A stretch of 9,221 nt of DNA, taken from NCBI GenBank assembly GCA_020725315.1, contig DYFG01000061.1:1-9221 (forward strand), given 5' to 3'. Both the position numbers and the translations under genes were made by a program. Every line of letters begins with the position of its first letter. The stretch's first letter is position 1. The notes beneath the pieces were generated by a model. It worked only from the letters and a program-made list of their open reading frames with translations, was not told the origin of the DNA and searched no databases. The DNA is from Nitrosotalea sp. GTDB lineage: Archaea; Halobacteriota; Syntropharchaeia; Alkanophagales; Methanospirareceae. Below are positions 6,259 to 9,221 of this stretch, piece after piece.

Positions 6259-6765
6259 TTACCAATCTTCCAATTCTCTCAAAATCTTTACATACAGGTC
6301 AGTGGAGCAGAACCATCCGCACTCTATCATCCCATCTATAATCTCTCTTACTTCTATTTTGGTAATTACGCCACCCCTTAGCAAAGAGAAAATCAGGTAA
6401 ATCGTGCCCCTACATGTTATACCTTCCACTTCAGCAACTCTCCTTGCATAATCTTCATCAATAACAGCGATTCCTTTCTCGGTTCTTGAGAGAACGAGGA
6501 CCTCAACATCCGCTCTACTTAAATTCTTGTTCTCCATCAGCTTTTTGTAAAGTTCCGTCTCTTCAACCTCTTTCACATGAAAAACTCCTTCCTCTATCAA
6601 CTTCTCAATTACCAACGCATCCGCTTCTCCAATCTCCTTACCTTTAAGAACAACTTCCTCAAAAACTCCTCTCGGAATGAGCTTTTTCTCGGTGATTGCT
6701 CTTACTACGTGCAGCTTTCCAACTTTTGCAAGATATATGAGTGGGGTTGCATCAAGAACGAGCAT
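6259..6765 (-). CDS. DUF3368 PIN-like toxin (putative ribonuclease)
   Basis: A 168-residue protein of the DUF3368 branch of PIN-domain proteins, VapC-like RNases of toxin-antitoxin pairs. The acidic metal-binding set is visible: D5 in LDATPLIYLA, E36/E37 in VFEEV, D86/E88 in SRADVEVL and D103/D105 in VIDEDYAR. The length suits the family and nothing is broken. ATG 6763-6765 overlaps the end of the antitoxin gene by 14 nt and has a weak AAGGA site before it, so the two are one operon with translational coupling. By family knowledge the toxin cleaves RNA and is held inactive by its partner; the RNA target cannot be read from the sequence. Confidence 0.88.
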   Translation of the reverse strand: MLVLDATPLIYLAKVGKLHVVRAITEKKLIPRGVFEEVVLKGKEIGEADALVIEKLIEEGVFHVKEVEETELYKKLMENKNLSRADVEVLVLSRTEKGIAVIDEDYARRVAEVEGITCRGTIYLIFSLLRGGVITKIEVREIIDGMIECGWFCSTDLYVKILRELEDW

Positions 6766-7045
6766 TTAAATCCTTAATAATCCCATCACCCCATATCCAA
6801 ACTATCTTCTTCTCCTTTACCAACCCAGCGAAGTCCCATATGTTCATACCCGCCATTTCAGCAGCTTTTAGATATGAAATCCTACCCTCTGCCAGCATTT
6901 TCAAAGCTCTTTCCTTCTTCCATTCAGCAAGTGCAGTTGCAAGTAACTTCCTTAAAGCGAAGTTTTTCCCAATTTTCTCCTCTCGCATGAGCTCTTCAAT
7001 CTCCATGTTAAGCTCCTCAGGTATCTTCACGGATATCATAGGCAT
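6752..7045 (-). CDS. UPF0175 family antitoxin
   Basis: A 97-residue protein of the UPF0175 family, usual partner of DUF3368 toxins. The N-terminal third (about 3-45, SVKIPEELN onward) looks like a ribbon-helix-helix DNA-binding segment. The second half has the family's helix-turn-helix stretch, AEGRISYLKAAEMAGMNIW (52-70), followed by the region likely to bind the toxin. ATG 7043-7045 is preferred; Met3 is a near alternative. It precedes and overlaps the toxin gene. A TATA-like box just upstream suggests its own promoter, and DNA-binding antitoxins of this kind commonly repress their own operon, which I infer here. Confidence 0.88.
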   Translation of the reverse strand: MPMISVKIPEELNMEIEELMREEKIGKNFALRKLLATALAEWKKERALKMLAEGRISYLKAAEMAGMNIWDFAGLVKEKKIVWIWGDGIIKDLNARS

Positions 7046-7056
7046 ACTTATACTTT

Positions 7057-7075
7057 GATAAATTTTATATTAAAG
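7057..7075 (-). promoter_or_regulatory. Promoter of the toxin-antitoxin operon (TATA-like box)
   Basis: On the minus strand ATATAAAAT (7062-7070) lies about 20 nt before the antitoxin ATG at 7045, fitting a leaderless or nearly leaderless transcript. The box overlaps the last codon and stop of mfnF. No Shine-Dalgarno site is seen before the ATG. Confidence 0.5.
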
Positions 7076-8083
7076 GTTACTTCTCTCCAACAACTTCGCC
7101 ACCGCATAAGCAGGAAATACCGCGGATATTTCCTTACAATAGAGAGAGGAAAGCGATAAGAAGTCCATATTCAGCAAATCTGCCGCTTCTTGCACGATGA
7201 AATCACCTATTCCTGCTGATACTACCATATCCAACCCATACTTCTCTTTTAATCTACCCAAAGAAGTAATTAACTCATCTACCTGTGCTTTCTTTACCTG
7301 CTCTGCAATACCAACAGCGCCATCCTCCCCTATCTCTTCGAGGTCACTGCATACCACCCGGGATAATCTTCGCATCGCACTCATTCTGCTTTTTTCATCC
7401 TTTTCTCGACCCACGAAGGTATAACTGTCTGGGCTTTCACAACTATACTCATCCTCTGTTATGTAACCAAGGAGAAGGTAAGCGTCTGCGGTTATGGCGA
7501 ACAGCTCTGAGGAAACCCCGCATTTCTCTCCATGCTCGCCTATTTCCACTGTTTTCAGCAGCGCGGCAATATTGGTTCGTAAGACGCCGGAATAGATCAA
7601 TTCGCCTGATTTGAGCCTTTCAATGTCTCTTCTCTTCGCTTTTATCACACCCCTTACTAATGGAATTACATCTGTTGTAGTGCTGCCGATGTCAACGAAG
7701 ATCACATCGTTGTAGAGCGCGGCGACGAACTTCGCAGAGGCGAGCCAGTTGGTCGATGCGAACGAAAGTGGGTCTTTATCTACTACGGCGCTGTCTTTAA
7801 AATCACAATTTTTGTCAAAGAATTTGGGAGCATCAAAAGTAGCGGAGAGTGCTTGTTTTATGTATAAAACACCTTCTCGTTTTGTCTCAAAGCAATCACT
7901 GAGTTCACCGGTCATCACCGCACCTACTGCCTCGAGCTCTGTCCCGAACTTCTGTTTTACATCTGCCAGCACATCGTAGAGGCACTTCTTATTCTTCCAT
8001 AACGGGGCGTACAGTGAATCCGCAAATCCATTTGACGTGGCTATTTTTGTATTCGCTCCTCCTACATCTATACCTGCGAACAT
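7070..8083 (-). CDS. mfnF: Methanofuran biosynthesis enzyme MfnF (ASKHA/hydantoinase-like fold)
   Basis: MfnF joins gamma-glutamyl-tyramine to the diphosphate-activated aminomethylfuran, forming the core of methanofuran, the first C1 carrier of methanogenesis. The 337-residue protein has the ASKHA nucleotide-binding layout: phosphate-1 loop GIDVGGANTK (4-13), AGAVMTGE-like segment (AVGAVMTGE, 52-60), phosphate-2 loop VDIGSTTTDVIPL (130-142) and adenosine-site VSAGIGDFIV (288-297). ATG 8081-8083 places the first loop at the usual position. There is no Shine-Dalgarno site. It is divergent from grpE, with a repeat element between, and the toxin-antitoxin operon follows in the same direction. The protein is intact, unlike the remnant at 5465. 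Related hydantoinase/oxoprolinase-like proteins exist, but the short single-domain form beside archaeal genes favours MfnF. Confidence 0.88.
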   Translation of the reverse strand: MFAGIDVGGANTKIATSNGFADSLYAPLWKNKKCLYDVLADVKQKFGTELEAVGAVMTGELSDCFETKREGVLYIKQALSATFDAPKFFDKNCDFKDSAVVDKDPLSFASTNWLASAKFVAALYNDVIFVDIGSTTTDVIPLVRGVIKAKRRDIERLKSGELIYSGVLRTNIAALLKTVEIGEHGEKCGVSSELFAITADAYLLLGYITEDEYSCESPDSYTFVGREKDEKSRMSAMRRLSRVVCSDLEEIGEDGAVGIAEQVKKAQVDELITSLGRLKEKYGLDMVVSAGIGDFIVQEAADLLNMDFLSLSSLYCKEISAVFPAYAVAKLLERSNL

Positions 8084-8087
8084 ATAC

Positions 8088-8172
8088 TTTTTCTTTTTTT
8101 ACAAAAAGAAAACCAAGCCCTTACAGGGCTTGCGGGGTCGTGGGGCAGAGCCCCACTGTGCTAAAAGAAAAA
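8088..8172. repeat. Palindromic repeat element: two GC-rich hairpins inside A/T terminal inverted repeats
   Basis: The element starts TTTTTCTTTT (8088-8097) and ends with its exact reverse complement AAAAGAAAAA (8163-8172). A second inner pair is TTTTCTTTTT (8089-8098) and AAAAAGAAAA (8103-8112), 4 nt apart. Two perfect GC-rich hairpins follow: CAAGCCCT/AGGGCTTG (8114-8121, 8125-8132, 3-nt loop) and GTGGGGC/GCCCCAC (8140-8146, 8150-8156, 3-nt loop). This looks like a REP-like or MITE-like element in the divergent mfnF-grpE gap. It may also act as a two-way terminator or barrier between the promoters. Structure is seen; the class is inferred. Confidence 0.75.
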
Positions 8173-8180
8173 TTATTTCT
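8170..8180 (+). promoter_or_regulatory. Possible TATA-like box of grpE
   Basis: AAATTATTTC, about 30 nt before the grpE ATG at 8205, is an A/T-rich stretch at the distance of an archaeal TATA box for a very short leader. It touches the right end of the repeat element. Weak evidence from spacing alone. Confidence 0.3.
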
Positions 8181-8204
8181 TCTGTTAAGATAAGCATAGT
8201 TCTG

Positions 8205-8930
8205 ATGAGTAACGATAGCAACAAGGGTGTGAGCAGAAAAAAGGAGTTTGAGGAGAGAATAGAACGATTGCTAAACGAAATCAGCGTTTGTAGCAAGGCA
8301 GTAGGGGCTGAAATAGGCAAACTAACGAGCATAAAGGGCGAGCTGAGTGGGCTCGTGAAGGAATCCACGAGGATCAAGATGAAGTTGAATGATGAGCAGG
8401 AGTTGAGCGAGGAAGAGCGGGAGGAAATAAGCGATATGGTAGAGATTCTGGAAGAGGAGTTTGAAACAAAGCTAAAAAAGACGGAGGAGGTATTAGCAGG
8501 AAAGGAAAAGGAATATTTAACCACGTTACAATACCTGAGGGCAGAATTCGAGAATTATAAGCGGAGAGCGGAAAAGGAGAAGCAGGAATTTGCCGATTGG
8601 CGCATCGAAGGTTTTATACCGGATTTACTGCTCATTAAAGACGCTTTAGAAGTTGCAATAGGGCATGCAAAGGAGAATGAGCAGTCTGAAGGGTTGGTAA
8701 GAGGAGTGGAGATGACGGTACAGCAGATCAATGCGCTTTTGAAACGAGAGGGAGTTGAGGAGATAAAAGCAGAAGGGGCGCAATTTGACCCGTTTAGGCA
8801 CGAGGTTCTATCAAAGGAGGTGGTCAAGAATCATCCAGAGAATACGGTTATAGAGGTCGTAAGAAAGGGCTATCTGTTACGGGGAAAGGTCATCAGGCCT
8901 GCGATGGTGAAGATAGCGATAAAGGAGTAA
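8205..8930 (+). CDS. grpE: GrpE, nucleotide exchange factor of DnaK
   Basis: GrpE releases ADP from DnaK (Hsp70) in the cytoplasmic DnaK-DnaJ-GrpE chaperone cycle. From ATG 8205 the protein has 241 residues, longer than the usual 180-210 or so because of a long charged N-terminal coiled coil (about 12-130). The family core follows: LRAEFENYKRRAEKE (111-125), FIPDLLLIKDALEVAI (137-152), GAQFDPFRHEVL (191-202) and the terminal beta-domain GYLLRGKVIRPAMVKIA (222-238). The frame is open further upstream to 8037, but that stretch crosses the hairpin repeat and reads as low-complexity Phe/Lys, so the start at 8205 is chosen. dnaK would be expected next but is not within the remaining 291 nt. GrpE in archaea is generally seen as acquired from bacteria. 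Confidence 0.92.
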   Translation: MSNDSNKGVSRKKEFEERIERLLNEISVCSKAVGAEIGKLTSIKGELSGLVKESTRIKMKLNDEQELSEEEREEISDMVEILEEEFETKLKKTEEVLAGKEKEYLTTLQYLRAEFENYKRRAEKEKQEFADWRIEGFIPDLLLIKDALEVAIGHAKENEQSEGLVRGVEMTVQQINALLKREGVEEIKAEGAQFDPFRHEVLSKEVVKNHPENTVIEVVRKGYLLRGKVIRPAMVKIAIKE

Positions 8931-9063
8931 ATGGATATTCTCCGGATAAATTAAGAGTTGATGATGATGCCGTGGAATTTGTAGCACGACGAAAACCTGA
9001 TATTTCGGTGCTTCCGGATCTGATAAAGACCATCGAAGAGGTTAAAAGTATTAATTTTGTACT
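8931..9063 (+). other. Stretch after grpE without a convincing gene
   Basis: No ATG-started gene is seen here. One plus-strand frame is open from inside grpE (about 8798) to the window end. Between 8930 and 9063 it reads like protein, e.g. DDDAVEFVARRKPDISVLPD, but then runs into the palindromic repeat. Its only early start is GTG 8972, with no ribosome binding site. It may be a remnant or chance; I do not recognise it. Confidence 0.3.
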
Positions 9064-9162
9064 TGTTTACCGCGGAACCCGCAGAGAACACAGAGAGTCA
9101 GGAAAAATATTCACCATCTTATTTCGCCATCTCAGCGCTCTTCGTGATCTCGGCGGTAAACA
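9064..9162. repeat. Palindromic repeat element with perfect 10-bp terminal inverted repeats
   Basis: TGTTTACCGC (9064-9073) and GCGGTAAACA (9153-9162) are exact inverted repeats at the ends of a 99-bp segment. Inward the arms keep a looser match (AGAG and GA spacing in the left arm against the reverse complement of the right arm), giving a long imperfect hairpin. This is the look of a dispersed non-coding MITE-like repeat. No coding capacity for a transposase is present, and clear target-site duplications are not seen. Confidence 0.65.
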
Positions 9163-9221
9163 AATATTGTATTTGTATAGCTCTTTGGAAATACTAAATC
9201 CTAAGCACCAAATTAAGCCCT

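Noticed and set aside
8037..8204. Upstream extension of grpE
   Set aside because: It runs across the end of mfnF and the hairpin repeat, reading as Phe/Lys low complexity. The GrpE protein starts sensibly at 8205.
9210..9221. AAGCCCT at the right edge as the start of another copy of the 8088 element
   Set aside because: Seven bases match the first hairpin arm, but the flank differs and the window ends there.
1..9221. tRNA, rRNA, CRISPR arrays or transposase genes
   Set aside because: I saw no cloverleaf with a GGTTCRA arm, no rRNA-like stretch, no regularly spaced repeats and no transposase motifs.

Overview
The window comes from an archaeon, most likely a methanogenic or methane-oxidising euryarchaeote. 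Two genes point there strongly. One is an archaeosine synthase (arcS, cut by the left edge), whose tRNA modification is archaeal. The other is mfnF, an enzyme of methanofuran synthesis. Bacterial-looking genes are mixed in (a CoaE-type dephospho-CoA kinase and GrpE), as is common in such genomes. Several genes have an archaeal TATA-like box at about leaderless distance and no clear ribosome binding site.

Layout. (1) 1-4416, plus strand: the 3' part of arcS, overlapped by 14 nt by a gene for a large SF1 helicase. That helicase carries a long coiled-coil insertion, a Cys4 zinc knuckle and a C-terminal PD-(D/E)XK-like nuclease. A 21-codon piece resembling the tail of arcS lies just after it, so the helicase gene is bracketed by two arcS-like 3' ends. 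(2) 4417-4816: a small helical protein of unknown function, behind a TATA-like box overlapped by a perfect 9-bp palindrome. (3) 4831-5433, minus strand: coaE, convergent with the previous gene. (4) 5448-6220: a degenerate zone. It holds a tandem 10-bp repeat, a copy of mfnF with an in-frame internal deletion and no 5' end, and two tandem copies of an unrecognised Cys-rich small protein family (ending NPFxTCCxxLKW). The first copy lacks its start and the second carries a frameshift. (5) 6259-7045, minus strand: a UPF0175 antitoxin and DUF3368 PIN toxin pair. (6) 7070-8083, minus strand: intact mfnF. (7) 8088-8172: a GC-rich double-hairpin repeat with A/T-rich terminal inverted repeats, between divergent mfnF and grpE. 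(8) 8205-8930, plus strand: grpE. (9) 8931-9221: no convincing gene. It contains a second repeat, 9064-9162, with 10-bp perfect terminal inverted repeats; I see nothing in 9163-9221.

How they work together: arcS, coaE, mfnF and grpE are housekeeping functions (tRNA modification, CoA, C1 cofactor, chaperone). The toxin-antitoxin pair, mfnF remnant, small Cys-rich ORFs and repeats between them mark a recombination-prone accessory stretch. The helicase-nuclease is the best candidate for an undescribed system, possibly a single-protein DNA or RNA repair or defence machine.
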